64,000 bases of DNA, taken from NCBI GenBank assembly GCA_031761405.1, contig JASEVX010000008.1, forward strand, positions 73,686,514 to 73,750,513, given 5' to 3'. Every line of letters starts with the position of its first letter. Position 1 is the stretch's first letter. This document shows, piece by piece, positions 9,708 through 21,960 of this stretch. The notes below the pieces were generated by a model. It did no database searches. It saw nothing but the letters and a program-made list of their open reading frames with translations, and was not told the origin of the DNA. The position numbers and the translations under genes are program-made. The stretch is from Serripes groenlandicus (taxonomy: Eukaryota > Mollusca > Bivalvia > Cardiida > Cardiidae).

Positions 9708-9829
9708 CCGGTAAACATGTGGCCTCGAACTCCTTCAGCAGTTTTCTAGAGTTGGCCGAATTACTGATGACTTGAGGACATTGGAAGTAATACTCCATCA
9801 TGCATTTGATTGCCTTCTTACTTACGTCG
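9708..9829 (-). CDS. Exon of unrecognised multi-exon gene (exon 2 of the chain)
   Basis: Acceptor GATGATCTATTTTACAG and a consensus GTAAGT donor bound 122 bp (one base, 40 codons, one base). AG from exon 1 plus C makes Ser, followed by DVSKKAIKCMMEYYFQCPQV and ISNSANSRKLLKEFEATCLP. It looks like two short helices and resembles exon 4 in position, phase and the aromatic-xx-Cys-Pro motif. Intron 2 separates it from exon 3 by about 3 kb of repeats. Confidence 0.7.
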
Positions 9830-9869
9830 CTGTAAAATAGATCATCTAATTGCAATAATAGACACTATT

Positions 9870-10930
9870 AAATAACTATACATATTAAAATATTTATATT
9901 CGATTAATATAGCGATTTACCCCCAACCATACAGAACAGAGCAGAACAGAACACAACACAACTTTTATTTGGACTTAAACAAGATGTTTCTCGTCCATAC
10001 ATGATTACCTGTTATTTTCTCAGTATGAAGTATTAGGCGAGCAAAGTCAATCAGTATATGTAATTATACGCGTGGGATAAACCAACCCGTGACAGTAGTT
10101 CCGCTCACAATGATACATCCGATTGGTAGTTCAAGACGAAAACCCCGCCCACTTTCCCACTCGAATTTGATTTTGTTGTGTACTTTGAACTCGTACATAT
10201 AAAGTTTGTTTATCAATAAAAGTTGACGAATAGGGTACTTTCCGGATTTTAGGCTTGATTTGAATCTTTAGGCAATACGGTTTCGTGCACGGAGGCGATC
10301 TTAATAACCGCTGGAAGCAATACAGTGGACACAGATAATTCGAAGTCTAAATGGATTCATAACTTACGTCGAAGTATCGACACACATCTATTGGAGTGAT
10401 CAGTTTATTCTTATTCATTTTATGTATTGTCAGCTTCAAAAGTCATGTATTGTAAAGCAAGTCAGAACTGAAATTATATCAAGAAAACAGTAGTTCTGAT
10501 TGCTCGTACGATGCTGTTTTCAAAAGACAGATCCATTCCAGGATATAGTTCGAGTTAACCGATGGTATTGATGGTTTCAAGTGTTCGATATATCGCAAGG
10601 TCCCTCTACTAATAATGCATGTGTGTTTGGTATTCACTCAACTTTCACTCAATATTACAAGCGAATATAACCGACTGACTTCGTTAAATTTCGTTTTATC
10701 CAGGGGTCGATTTGCGTGGAGCGTGATTAATTTAGGTTAAACGCTTATTTAGCAATCGATGTAAAATAATTTCGCAATCGATATAAAATAAATAAGTACT
10801 AAGTAATCTAAAAACCTAGCGTAATTGATATAAACTCGATATAAGCTGAATTGATGTGAAACTAAGCTAAAACCCGATATGGAGAGTTTCCACCTTGCCG
10901 TGTCAAACAATCTGGACAATATAATGATGG
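9870..10930. other. Unassigned intronic sequence
   Basis: AT-rich sequence with an ACAGAACA-type low-complexity patch at 9937-9962 and a GC-richer patch near 10130-10160 (ACCCCGCCCAC). I see no exon, SINE or MITE here. Confidence 0.45.
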
Positions 10931-10935
10931 AATAC

Positions 10936-11092
10936 CTGCAGAGAAGCGGAATGATGACTCCCTGTTTCAACAGACCCTCTTCCGACATCTCAGCCTGGAA
11001 TGTCGTGTAGTATTTCAGACAAGTTCGAAAAGCCGGTGTGATCCCTATTTCTAATGCACAGTCCCCGTGCACGTTAGTGGCACAGAATAACA
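10936..11092 (-). CDS. Exon of unrecognised multi-exon gene (exon 1 of the chain)
   Basis: An acceptor ending TTTATTTCAG and a GTATTC donor bound 157 bp (two bases, 51 codons, two bases). It reads LFCATNVHGDCALEIGITPA, then FRTCLKYYTTFQAEMSEEGL and LKQGVIIPLLC. The helical pattern is ARM/HEAT-like. Two decayed relatives, with the CATTAGAAATA core, lie upstream at 14665-14764 and 15784-15890. The exon needs one base from an earlier exon, and the candidate at 21416-21496 supplies a compatible G. I do not recognise the protein. Confidence 0.7.
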
Positions 11093-11454
11093 CTGAAATA
11101 AATTAACAAAATCGTATCATGTCATAGTATTTGTTTGCCCCATCCCCCAACTGTTGTGCTATCAAAATCGAAGGGCCGGGTATAAACTTTTCTGAGGCAC
11201 AATCCTCGTGTCTTTGCATAGAATGTATTAAAACTAAAATTATTATGCAACAATTGCGTTGTCGCCTGTGAAATTAGGATACAAAGTGAGAAAATGGAAC
11301 TTCAAATCAGGGAAATTATTTCAAAAATAAGCAGAGTAGAATTGTGTGCCTTTGTATTGTTACAATTTCTCGATCACACCTGACATATGTGAGTTTGCCA
11401 AAAAGAAACAACGTTATGACCAATTAATGTAAGCGTGACGAGTAGTCGGATAGG

Positions 11455-14400
11455 AAACGTAATCCCTAAGTGTCTCCCTAAGTGTCTCCCTAAGTGTCTT
11501 CCTGACTTGCAGACTGGCGACACAAACAATAACATCATGTCATTATACTTATTCAGACAGGCGACACAAGTCATACTTTCATTTCATTATACGTATACAG
11601 ACTGGCGACACAAGCAATAATATCATTTTACAGGCGACACCATCAATCTTTTCATTTCAGTATTCTTATTCAGACAGGCGTCACACACAATAACATCATT
11701 TCATTATATTTGTTAAGACGGGCGACACAAACAATTTTCTAATTTTATTATATTTGTTCAGACAGTCGACATACGTAATACTATCAGTTCATTATATTTG
11801 TCCAAACAGGCGACACAAGCAATAATATCATTTCATTATATTTGGTCTGACAAGCAACACAAGCAATACTATCATTTCATTATTTTTGTCCAAACACACG
11901 ACACAAACAAAATATCATTTCATTATACTTATTTAGACAGGCAACACAAACAATAATATAATTTCATTATATGTGTTAATACAGGCGACACAAACAATTT
12001 ATGATTTCATTAGATTTGTTCAGACTGTCGACACAAGCAATACTATCAGTTCATTATATTTGTCAAAACAGGCAACACATGCAATAATATCATTTCATTA
12101 TATGTGTTAATACTGGCGTCACAAACAATATATCATTTCATGATATTTGTTCTGACAAGCGACACAATCAAAAATATCATTTCATTATATTTGTCCAGAC
12201 AAGCAACAGAAACAATATATCATTTTATTATATTTGTCCTGACAAACGACACAAACAATACTATTGTAACGTGTACCGGGTCCCGTTACATATCATTTCA
12301 CTATATTTGTTCACATAGGCGACACAAACAATAGTATCATTTCATTATAATTGTTCAGACAGGCGACACAATCATTATATCATTTCGTTATATTTGTTCA
12401 GACAGGCAACACAAACAATATATCATTTCATCATATTTGCTTAGACAGGCGACACAAACAATATATCATTTCATTATATTTGTCCTGACAAACGACACAA
12501 ACAATATATCATTTCATTATATTTGTCCTGACAAACGACACAAACTATATATCATTTCATTATATTTGTCCTGACAAACGACACAAACAATATATCATTT
12601 CATTATATTTGTCCTGACAAACGACACAAACAATACATCATTTCATTATATTTGTCCTGACAAACGACACAAACAATACTATTGTAACGTGTACCGGGTC
12701 CCGTTACATATCATTTCACTATATTTGTTCACATAGGCGACACAAACAATAGTATCATTTCATTATAATTGTTCAGACAGGCGACACAATCATTATATCA
12801 TTTCGTTATATTTGTTCAGACAGGCGACACAAACCATATATCATTTCATCATATTTGCTTAGACAGGCGACACAAACAATATATCATTTCATTATATTTG
12901 TCCTGACAAACGACACAAACAATATATCATTTCATTATATTTGTCCTGACAAACGACACAAACTATATATCATTTCATTATATTTGTCCTGACAAACGAC
13001 ACAAACAATATCTCATTTCATTATATTTGTCCTGACAAACGACACAAACAATACTATTGTAACGTGTACCGGGTCCCGTTACATATCATTTCACTATATT
13101 TGTTCACATAGGCGACACAAACAATAGTATCATTTCATTATAATTGTTCAGACAGGCGACACAATCATTATATCATTTCGTTATATTTGTTCAGACAGGC
13201 GACACAAACCATATATCATTTCATCATATTTGCTTAGACAGGCGACACAAACAATATATCATTTCATTATATTTGTCCTGACAAACGACACAAACAATAT
13301 ATCATTTCATTATATTTGTCCTGACAAACGACACAAACTATATATCATTTCATTATATTTGTCCTGACAAACGACACAAACAATATCTCATTTCATTATA
13401 TTTGTCCTGACAAACGACACAAACAATACTATTGTAACGTGTACCGGGTCCCGTTACATATCATTTCACTATATTTGTTCACATAGGCGACACAAACAAT
13501 AGTATCATTTCATTATAATTGTTCAGACAGGCGACACAATCATTATATCATTTCGTTATATTTGTTCAGACAGGCGACACAAACCATATATCATTTCATC
13601 ATATTGCTTAGACAGGCGACACAAACAATATATCATTTCATTATATTTGTCATGACAAACGACACAAACAATATATCATTTCATTATATTTGTCCTGACA
13701 AACGACACAAACTATATATCATTTCATTATATTTGTCCTGACAAACGACACAAACAATATCTCAGTTCATTATATTTGTCCTGACAAACGACACAAACAA
13801 TACCATTGTGACGTGTACCGGGTCCCATTACAATATCATTTCATTATAATTGTTCAGACAGGCGACATAATCATTATATCATTTCGTTATATTTGTTCAG
13901 ACAGGCGACACAAACAATATATCATTTCATTATATTTGTTCAGACAGGCGACACAAACAATATATCATTTCATCATATTTGCTTAGACAGGCGACACAAA
14001 CAATATATCATTTCATTATATTTGTCCTGACAAACGACACAAACAATATATCATTTCATTATATTTGTCCTGACAAACGACACAAACTATATATCATTTC
14101 ATTATATTTGTCCTGACAAACGACAGAAACAATATCTCATTTCATTATATTTGTCCTGACAAACGACACAAACAATACATCATTTCATTAAATTTGTCCT
14201 GACAAACGACACAAACAATACTATTGTGACGTGTACCGGGTCCCATTACAATATCATTTCATTATAATTGTTCAGACAGGCGACATAATCATTATATCAT
14301 TTCGTTATATTTGTTCAGACAGGCGACACAAACAATATATCATTTCATTATATTTGTTCAGACAGGCGACACAAACAATATATCATTTCATTATATTTGT

Positions 14401-14660
14401 TCAGACAGGCGACACAAACAATATATCATTTCATTATATTTGTTCAGACAGGCGACACAAACAATATATCATTTCATTATATGTGTTAAGACAGGCGGCA
14501 CAAACAATATATCATTTCATTATATTTGTCCTGACAAACTAAACAAACAATATATCATTTCATTATATTTGTTCAGACAGGCGGCACAAACAATATATCA
14601 TTTCATTATATTTGTCCTGACAAACTAAACAAACAATATATCATTTGATTATATTTGTTC
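11455..14660. repeat. 43-bp minisatellite with 375/418-bp higher-order repeat
   Basis: The basic unit is about ACACAAACAATATATCATTT plus CATTATATTTGTCCTGACAAACG (43 bp). Six insertions of a distinct roughly 31-bp block (ATTGTAACGTGTACCGGGTC ...) occur at 12263, 12681, 13056, 13431, 13805 and 14223, spaced 418, 375, 375, 374 and 418 bp, so a composite of eight or nine monomers plus one block has been amplified. The 5' part (11.46-12.2 kb) is older and more diverged. Long open frames across the array are repeat artefacts. Confidence 0.95.
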
Positions 14661-14664
14661 GATT

Positions 14665-14764
14665 TTGGATGTGTCCTAAGTAAGCTCCAAACGCCTTGGT
14701 ACTCGATATATTTCTAATGAACAATCCCCACGTACTCTATCACCATATTACATGTATACCAAAA
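14665..14764 (-). pseudogene. Decayed duplicate of the 11.0-kb exon (pseudoexon)
   Basis: On the minus strand, ATTTATTTCAG is followed by sequence collinear with the 10936-11092 exon. In the matching frame it gives GDCSLEIYRVPRRLEL, against GDCALEIGITPAFRTCL in the exon, and then a stop. The similarity includes the acceptor region (CTGAAATAAAT on the plus strand), so intron and exon were duplicated together. An upstream in-frame stop and loss of the 3' half make it non-functional. Confidence 0.6.
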
Positions 14765-15034
14765 CTGAAATAAATCTAATATTAAATAATGTAATTATAT
14801 TCGTTCTTTATACGGTGTGCTGTTAAGCTTGATACGCCCGGGTTGTATCTATAAATACAATTTTATCAGTTTTGCATCATAGCAACATTATCATTCCGTA
14901 TAAAACACAGGCATATCGTACTAAAAGTGCTTCAGTAACAGTATTGAGAATGGTTCGAGCTCCTCTTCTTAATTTGTTATGACAAAGTTTACAATCATTT
15001 TGAGACCTGATTGGTCCCATTGATTGTGTTCTTG

Positions 15035-15240
15035 TTTGTTTTGATTGATTGATTGATTGATTGATTACTCACTACTTCTACTATTATTCAGTTATATCAC
15101 GTCAGTTCATAGATAACCTACCAGGACTCCTGGTCCATTTATCCTGACACCCGCCAGTCAGTCGTAATGCTATCCCAAAAATCCTGAGCGCCAAGGAGGG
15201 CTGCCATTACTACCTCTTTTAAAGCATTCAGGGGAAATAC
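15035..15240 (-). mobile_element. SINE family A copy with TTGA-repeat tail
   Basis: A (TTGA)n run at about 15040-15065 and GTTATATCACG lead into CTGGTCCATTTATCCTGACA, CAGTCAGTCGTAATGCTAT and GCTGCCATTACTACC. The tRNA head (right end) is truncated. Confidence 0.75.
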
Positions 15241-15244
15241 TTAA

Positions 15245-15775
15245 ACCTACTTCGAAATTATATTCTAACTATGTCGGATTATATTTCTTGCAATCGAATA
15301 TTACCTTTTAGTTTCTAACAAACGATTTAGTAAGTTATAGAACTTTAAAAGTCTATTGATCTTCATCATATGTATAAGCGACAAGGGCTGTAGCAATTTT
15401 CTTAGTAAATACAGGGTCTATGAATAAAATGATTAATATACCCTAATAAATCCAACCTTCAAAGATATATATTCACGCAAACTCACTGGAAAGAAGAAGG
15501 AATTAAAGTTTCCCAAAATAAATTTCCAAAGAAATACGTTGGCATCGTTACTTACAAGATCTTCAATTTCTATAAAGACAAGTAGTACATGTATCTAGTA
15601 AAACTAGTCTCAAATGACGTCACAGCAGTGTATGTCACGTGACAACAATTTATTTATGTTTTATAGGACAGTCAGGTAGAAATCTTAATTATAATAAAGC
15701 AATCTTTTGTTTTACTAATATATAAAATTATTAAGTTTCATAACGGCGGCCAGTCGTAGCTTACAGAGGTCAGTC
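15245..15775. other. Unassigned sequence
   Basis: AT-rich with a few CRE-like palindromes (TGACGTCA at 15616, TCACGTGAC at 15635). No repeat family or exon was recognised. Confidence 0.4.
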
Positions 15776-15783
15776 GTACATAC

Positions 15784-15890
15784 CACAGAGTGCCCATGGT
15801 TCGTACGACCCGACTCGGGATCGAAAAGCCGAAATGAAACCTATTTCTAATGTACATTCCCCTGGGTTCCATTAGCATAGGTCATAAATG
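15784..15890 (-). pseudogene. Second decayed duplicate of the 11.0-kb exon
   Basis: The minus strand carries TGTACATTAGAAATAGG, then CGGCTTTTCGA, aligning with TGTGCATTAGAAATAGG and CGGCTTTTCGA of the intact exon. The aligned frame reads ECTLEIGFISAFRS, but a one-base indel and a stop interrupt the 5' half. A GTATGT donor-like site follows at 15783. It is either a pseudoexon or an exon under relaxed constraint. Confidence 0.55.
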
Positions 15891-15899
15891 AAATGAATA

Positions 15900-16460
15900 T
15901 ACAGTAGAATCCGGCGTTTATATCATCACTAGCAGTATTTGATATACAGTTATACATTTGTACTGTTATCAATAGTAGTGACGTGAATAATCAAACTATT
16001 TATAAGTGTAAATCCTGCATAATTGTATAGACTATTTCAGATCAGCCTGCGCAAATGCCTCGGATTTAGATACAAGTTTGGAAGACCGAGAAATTCGAGC
16101 TCATAACAATTTTAAATATATGGATGAATACAAGGTACATGTAGTTAACTCGAGTAATTCGTCATGCTGGTCGGATAATGTAATTGATTATAATGGTTAT
16201 CTCCCTTGATTAAGGTTATGTATAGGATAAATGTAAACTTCCGCTTTCTCTGACCAATACTATTAGTTGGATTGGCATTGAGTCCTTCATCTAAAACAAA
16301 TGTGGATATGCATCGTTTTCTTTAGATCCTAACCGTCCCCCACCCCGAGTCGTCCATCATGCTATTTTACGATTAGCCGGACATTGAAGCTCGTGATCAG
16401 ACAGTAATCTCATTGATACATACGTCAGTTAGCACGTTGATTGGTATATTGATTCTGTTT
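15900..16460. other. Unassigned sequence
   Basis: I see no exon or repeat family in this stretch before the SINE at 16462. Confidence 0.4.
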
Positions 16461-16461
16461 G

Positions 16462-16660
16462 ATGATGGCGTTTCTTGGGTAAGTTACCAGTACCATTGTT
16501 ACCAATTGATCCTGACACCAGCGAGTTAGTCGAAATGTCAATCCCACAATCAAAACGTGGAGGAGGGATAGTGTTTGGTTTGGTATGACCCGGTCAGGGA
16601 TCGAACCAGCTACCTCTCGCACCCGATTCGGACGGTCTGCAACTTCGACAGTTGACACCC
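16462..16660 (-). mobile_element. SINE family A
   Basis: Minus-strand reading gives a tRNA-like head with GGTTCGATCCCTGACCG, then GGTCATACCAAACC and the 3' part TGTCAGGATCAATTGGTAAC. The order and spacing match the other family A copies. Confidence 0.8.
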
Positions 16661-16679
16661 TACCAAGGTCACACTATCC

Positions 16680-17880
16680 CTATGTTTGGTATGCCTGTGA
16701 AGTTGGCCAATAATAATGAATTCTGTTTGATTGTGTTACATGATATCCAATGTAATTACGTATCGCTTGGTGGTAAATTAGTAAATACATTTGTAATTAA
16801 TATTTTAGTTCGTAACAGTATAATGTCGTTAACGAGTATAGATATGCGTCAATCGTCTGGCACCCATATTGTTTCCATTGTGTAGAACAACAAACACTTA
16901 TTCCGTAACCTCAATGTTTATTTAGGCATTAAGTAGGTTATGGTTTGTTGTGCCATCAGACCGTGGTATTGGTAAACAGAATTTACATGGCATTCATAAA
17001 TATTCGTGATGATGATGATTTGTTTTAAATTTAGATTTCGAGACACACATTAAATACAATGTCCAACTTTAAACAGGGTGTACACATATATCGTAATTAG
17101 CTTTGTACGGAACACACAGAGCTACCAATAAAGCTACACCGGGTTCAAATCCCTAAGAAGGAATGACCTTTTCAATTTTGTTATAATAATACCTTTTACG
17201 TGTTATGTGTGAATTCTTTTTTTATGAAAGTACAGGTAAGGAAATGAATAATATCAGGCACGTAGATAACATTTTATCTACGTTCCTTAGTAAATGTATT
17301 CCATATTTTCGATTTATCTTATAGAATAAAAGGGAGAAAGGAATCTCATGAATGACTAACTGATATATTCTTAAAAGGAAAAAGAGATGGCCGAATGTAA
17401 ATAAGATAAACATTTAATATTGGAAAACAAAAAAACAAAAAAACAAAAACAACAAAGGTCAACAAAATAAGATCGCCTAGCCTTACCCATGGAAAAGTTA
17501 CATTTGAATCCATTATTTTTTGCTTAGATTTTATTCATAACATGAACAACATAAAATAATAAACACTTTTGGTGTTAAGTGAATTAATCTATAGAGGTGA
17601 TTATCGACTGTATTCGATGTGTTTCCTCACAAATCCAGACAGATCTGAGCACACAACGCTAAGAGAGTTAAGTAGAGCTTATGCCCTGAAAAGTAAAACT
17701 ATTTAGGTTTAGTTAATGTGTCGTGTTTTCATCCGTTCGAGGCACTAGCATGGTTGTCCCTGGAACACACCTTACGCAATGTTTGTTTTGTTTCTTATTG
17801 ATGTGTTTTACGCCGATGTCCAAAACAAATCTTTTTTCTTTTTTTTTAAATTCTTCAACACCAGAATGTACTGCACTTAA
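16680..17880. other. Unassigned sequence
   Basis: No exon with convincing splice sites and no repeat family were seen, apart from an A-rich run near 17425-17455. Confidence 0.4.
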
Positions 17881-17888
17881 ATTTCCGT

Positions 17889-18329
<441 letters not shown>

Positions 18330-18344
18330 CAGTAATATCACGGA

Positions 18345-18540
18345 GTTTTCTTGGTAAGTTTAGTACTTAAGGTTGAATTATCCTGACACCAGCTAGTCAG
18401 CCGTAATGAATACCCCACAATTATGAGCGATAAAATATTATTACTTCCAAAGTAGTTGGTATGACCCGGCCGGGGACAGATCTCGCGACTTCCTGCACCC
18501 GAGGCGGACGCTCCACCACTACAGCACCGAGGCGGACACA
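18345..18540 (-). mobile_element. SINE family A
   Basis: The minus strand has GTAGTGGTGGAGCGTCCGCC (A-box region) and a decayed B box, then GGTCATACCAACTAC and the CTGACTAGCTGGTGTCAGGA tail. Its 3' end abuts the CT microsatellite. Confidence 0.82.
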
Positions 18541-18859
18541 ATGTAGACAAACCAAAACTTAAATATTGTAAGAATGTAAGAGTTAAATTTATCAGATTTA
18601 AGTACAATTGTATAGATTTACTACTGTCTACCATAAGTGTAGACCACAATTTCAGTGTTCCTACTTACCATTCAGTTCTAAACTTGTGTTAGGTAACAAA
18701 TGCTGCAAAGATACATTTTTGTTACACTTCAGTATACTGTATCAGAGTTTCTAGTGCAGCAGATGGAAGTCGCAACGACCAAAGTAACATTTTTCACGGT
18801 TACATTTAAGCCGACTGTGGAATGTGTAAGCTATATTTATATTTGGTTTTATTTATAAC

Positions 18860-18935
18860 TGTACTCCGGGGACAGTACTTCCGGGACGTTTATCCTGATA
18901 CCAGCGTATCAGTTGTAGGCTTGAGCTAAATACAT
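18860..18935 (-). mobile_element. SINE family A fragment
   Basis: Only the 3' portion is present (plus strand GACAGTACTTCCGGGACGTT then TATCCTGATACCAGCG). Confidence 0.55.
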
Positions 18936-18939
18936 GGAA

Positions 18940-19640
18940 AATCGCAACTCAACGTATGATTGATGTGACACGAAAGGCGTATCAATGTTTAGAAATTCCG
19001 ATCAATTTGAAAACCGTATATTTGGGGTTTACTAACAACCGTTCTCCATGGACGTCAAATATATTACGTGTACGACTAAATGGCAACCAGGTGCGTTCCT
19101 AGTCAAACGGCACGAATACCCATGCTGATCTTGATCTTTGATTGGTGTTTATCCCTGAATATAGCTCTTCGTGTGTCGTGGCTAAGATTAAGCTCCCTAC
19201 CGACAATGTATCAGTGAATTTTCCCGCTTAGAGCCTGATGAAGTAATCCCGAATATGACAGACATACGGAGATATACCATTTCCCTGATACAGACAACCG
19301 ATGGAAGCCTTACGCAGGAGGCGACGAATTACGAATGAAAATATTGTAGGAAAAAGGCATTAAGCTCAAAACCAGGCTCTCGACAGGACCATAGGACGGT
19401 TTTATGACTAAATGACAAAGAATGAAGATTGTGATCAGATTGCTCGGGGACTCGTATAATGCATAAAATGGTCAGGAAGGGGATATGCACGTGGTCATGT
19501 AATAAAGTGTTATCATATATAAAATGATTGCATTGTTTGGCAATTTTTTAAACTTTAAAATTTTAAACGAAAGTTTAAGAATCGACTGCTTTGAAAACAA
19601 CAGAGGATGAATATCTCAAAATCTGAGCAAAACCCTTATC
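18940..19640. other. Unassigned sequence
   Basis: I recognise nothing here before the 65-bp array starts. Confidence 0.4.
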
Positions 19641-19649
19641 CTGCTAAAT

Positions 19650-20620
19650 GACTTCAACTTGTCATCACCTTTGATAGTTGACAAGTAATTTTATATGTAT
19701 GGAGAAGTCTAAATTACTACAACTTGTCATCACCTGTGATAGTTAACAAGTAATTCAATATTTATGGAGAAATCTTAATTACTACTTGTTACCTGTGATT
19801 GTTTACACGTGATTCAATATTTATGGAGAAGTCTAAATTACTTCAACTTCTCATCACGTGTGATTGTAAACAAGTAATTCAATACTTATGGAAAAGTATA
19901 AAATACTACAACTTCGCATCACCTGCGATTGTAAACAAGTATTGCAATATTTATGGAGAAGTCTAAAATACTACAACTTCTCATCAACTGTGATTGTAAA
20001 CAAGTAATTCAATACTTACGGAGAAGTCTAATTTACTACAACTTGTCATCACGTGTGATTGTAAACAAGTAATTCAATACTTATGGAAAAGTATAAAATA
20101 CTACAACTTCGCATCACCTGCGATTGTAAACAAGTAATGCAATATTTATGGAGAAGTCTAAAATACTACAACTTCTCATCAACTGTGATTGTAAACAAGT
20201 AATTCAATACTTACGGAGAAGTCTAATTTACTACAACTTGTCGTCACGTGTGATTGTAAACAAGTAATTCAATACTTATGGAAAAGTATAAAATACTACA
20301 ACTTCGCATCACCTGCGATTGTAAACAAGTAATGCAATATTTATGGAGAAGTCTAAAATACTACAACTTCTCATCAACTGTGATTGTAAACAAGTAATTC
20401 AATACTTACGGAGAAGTCTAATTTACTACAACTTGTCATCACCTGTGATTGTTAACAAGTGATTCAATATTTATAGAGAAGTCTAAATTACTACAACTTG
20501 TAATCACCTGTGATTGTAAACAAGTAATTCAATACTTATGGAGAAGTCTAATTTACTACAACTTGTCATCACCTGTGATTGTTTACAAGTAATTCAATAT
20601 GTATGGAGAAGTCCAAATGA
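19650..20620. repeat. 65-bp minisatellite with 195-bp higher-order repeat
   Basis: The unit is about ACAACTTGTCATCACCTGTG, ATTGTAAACAAGTAATTCAA, TATTTATGGAGAAGTCTAAA and TTACT. In the middle, three adjacent monomers form a 195-bp trimer. The marker TTATGGAAAAGTATAAAATA recurs at 19886, 20081 and 20276. Outer monomers are more diverged. Confidence 0.95.
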
Positions 20621-20858
20621 TAAGGATTAAAATGAATGAGTAGTGAACTATGATCATTGCACGTATTTATAAGCTCAGCGTGGTCTACACTGTTTGCAAA
20701 TGATGTTTAGTCTAGTAAATATCAGCATCATCATCATCATCGTTATGCAAAAGCTTGTAATTAATTAAAACATCTTATAATCAAAGTTTATATGAGGGTC
20801 AATCAGTGTTCTCAACCAAACATAGATATGAAAGGCGTTAATACCGAATAAGCTGATT

Positions 20859-21087
20859 GTAACCTTTCCCACATACAGACGTTTTTCTGCCGCACGTACA
20901 GCAGACAACTTTTGAAAACATTGCGACAAAGGAAGAAATTGCTCATCTTGAAGAATTTCTCATTTTGCCTCAATAATTTCAACTCTTTGTCATAATTTAA
21001 TTCTCATCCATGGATTCTTTTCAGGTTTTTGCCAAGATGTTTTGAAAGTGGTCTGCCGCAGATTTGTTGTATGTGGTAAAGGGTTAA
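20859..21087. mobile_element. TTAA-type MITE
   Basis: The A end GTAACCTTTCCCACATACAG, the central GAAATTGCTC hairpin and the B end GCAGATTTGTTGTATGTGG then TAAAGGGTTAA are all visible. It is full length at about 229 bp. Confidence 0.85.
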
Positions 21088-21160
21088 TTCACCGTTGCAG
21101 TCATAGTGAGAAAGAGAGTGCTGAATTGATGTCATCGTCAGCGAAAAAGTCGTAATTAAT

Positions 21161-21390
21161 AACCCTTTCCCACATTAATACATCTGGAACAGACGACTTA
21201 GAAAATAACAAGGCAAAAGTATGGGAAATTACTTTAAAAGAAAGTACGAACACATGTTTTCAAAAGCACCCACTACAAAAGAAAGAATAATCATTAAATA
21301 AAGTTAAAATCACCCTCCATTTGCTACAATGTTTTAAAAAGCAGTCTATTGCAGAAGCTTCAAAATGCCTCTGAAAGTGCGAAATATATA
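21161..21390. mobile_element. TTAA-type MITE, diverged
   Basis: AACCCTTTCCCACATTAATA opens it. The A-side terminus near 21350-21390 (GCAGTCTATTGCAGAAGCTT) is recognisable but lacks the closing GGGTTAA. Confidence 0.65.
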
Positions 21391-21415
21391 ATTATGCACT
21401 AAAAGATAAACTTAC

Positions 21416-21496
21416 CATGGACAAGAACAATTCCAAACAATTTTCCGGACATTGTACGGTATAAAACTAGTATTTCACCGAAAACCGCTATGAAAG
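21416..21496 (-). CDS. Candidate upstream exon of the minus-strand gene
   Basis: A GATGATAACAG acceptor and a consensus GTAAGT donor bound 81 bp (two bases, 26 codons, one base). In frame it reads FIAVFGEILVLYRTMSGKLF then GIVLVH, a hydrophobic helix-like segment. Its spare G joins the 11.0-kb exon in phase. The acceptor has a weak pyrimidine tract, so this is tentative. Confidence 0.35.
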
Positions 21497-21714
21497 CTGT
21501 TATCATCACGTAAATTGTATAATAATTATGTATAGGTGTACATCTACATAGCAAGAGACGGGAACCAGGAAGACCAATAATCGGCCTCCATCGAGTATCG
21601 TCGCTGCCGGTCGAAATGGGCCCTGTAAACACTTAAACCGAGGTACATGTACGTGACTTCATTTAGTATGTATGTGTTTGTTTCCCTGATAGTCCATGTG
21701 TTTGAAGAGTCTTC

Positions 21715-21960
21715 TGCTTTATTCCTGTTCCACATACAACACATCTGCAGCAGACGACATTGAAAACATGTAGACAAAAATGTTGAAATTCTCTATAAAC
21801 GAATGAACAATTAATGAATCAAGTTGAAAACAATGTGGGTGGCAAAGAGAAATTGCTAATAATGAGTAATTATTCATTTTGCAAAAATGTTTTCCAAAAT
21901 CGACTGATTCACTGAGAGGCGTCAGAAAGCTTCTGTTTTCGGGAGAGGATTTAAACGTAT
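21715..21960. mobile_element. TTAA-type MITE, degraded termini
   Basis: CCACATACAACACATCTGCA and GCAGACGAC mark the B side. GAAATTGCTAATAATGAG marks the centre and GAGGCGTCAGAAAGCTTCTG the A side. A further fragment of the same family lies at about 22010-22120. Confidence 0.7.

Noticed and set aside
14231..14628. About 100-codon frames with FRQATQTIYHFIIF repeats
   Set aside because: Translation of the 43-bp minisatellite.
11455..14660. CRISPR-like regular repeats
   Set aside because: There are no unique spacers; consecutive units are homologous throughout, and the context is eukaryotic.
18669..18702. 34-bp minus-strand micro-exon with a CTTTGCAG acceptor and GTAAGT donor
   Set aside because: Good borders, but very short, and its exit phase cannot join both the 21.4-kb candidate upstream and the 11.0-kb exon downstream. 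No independent support.
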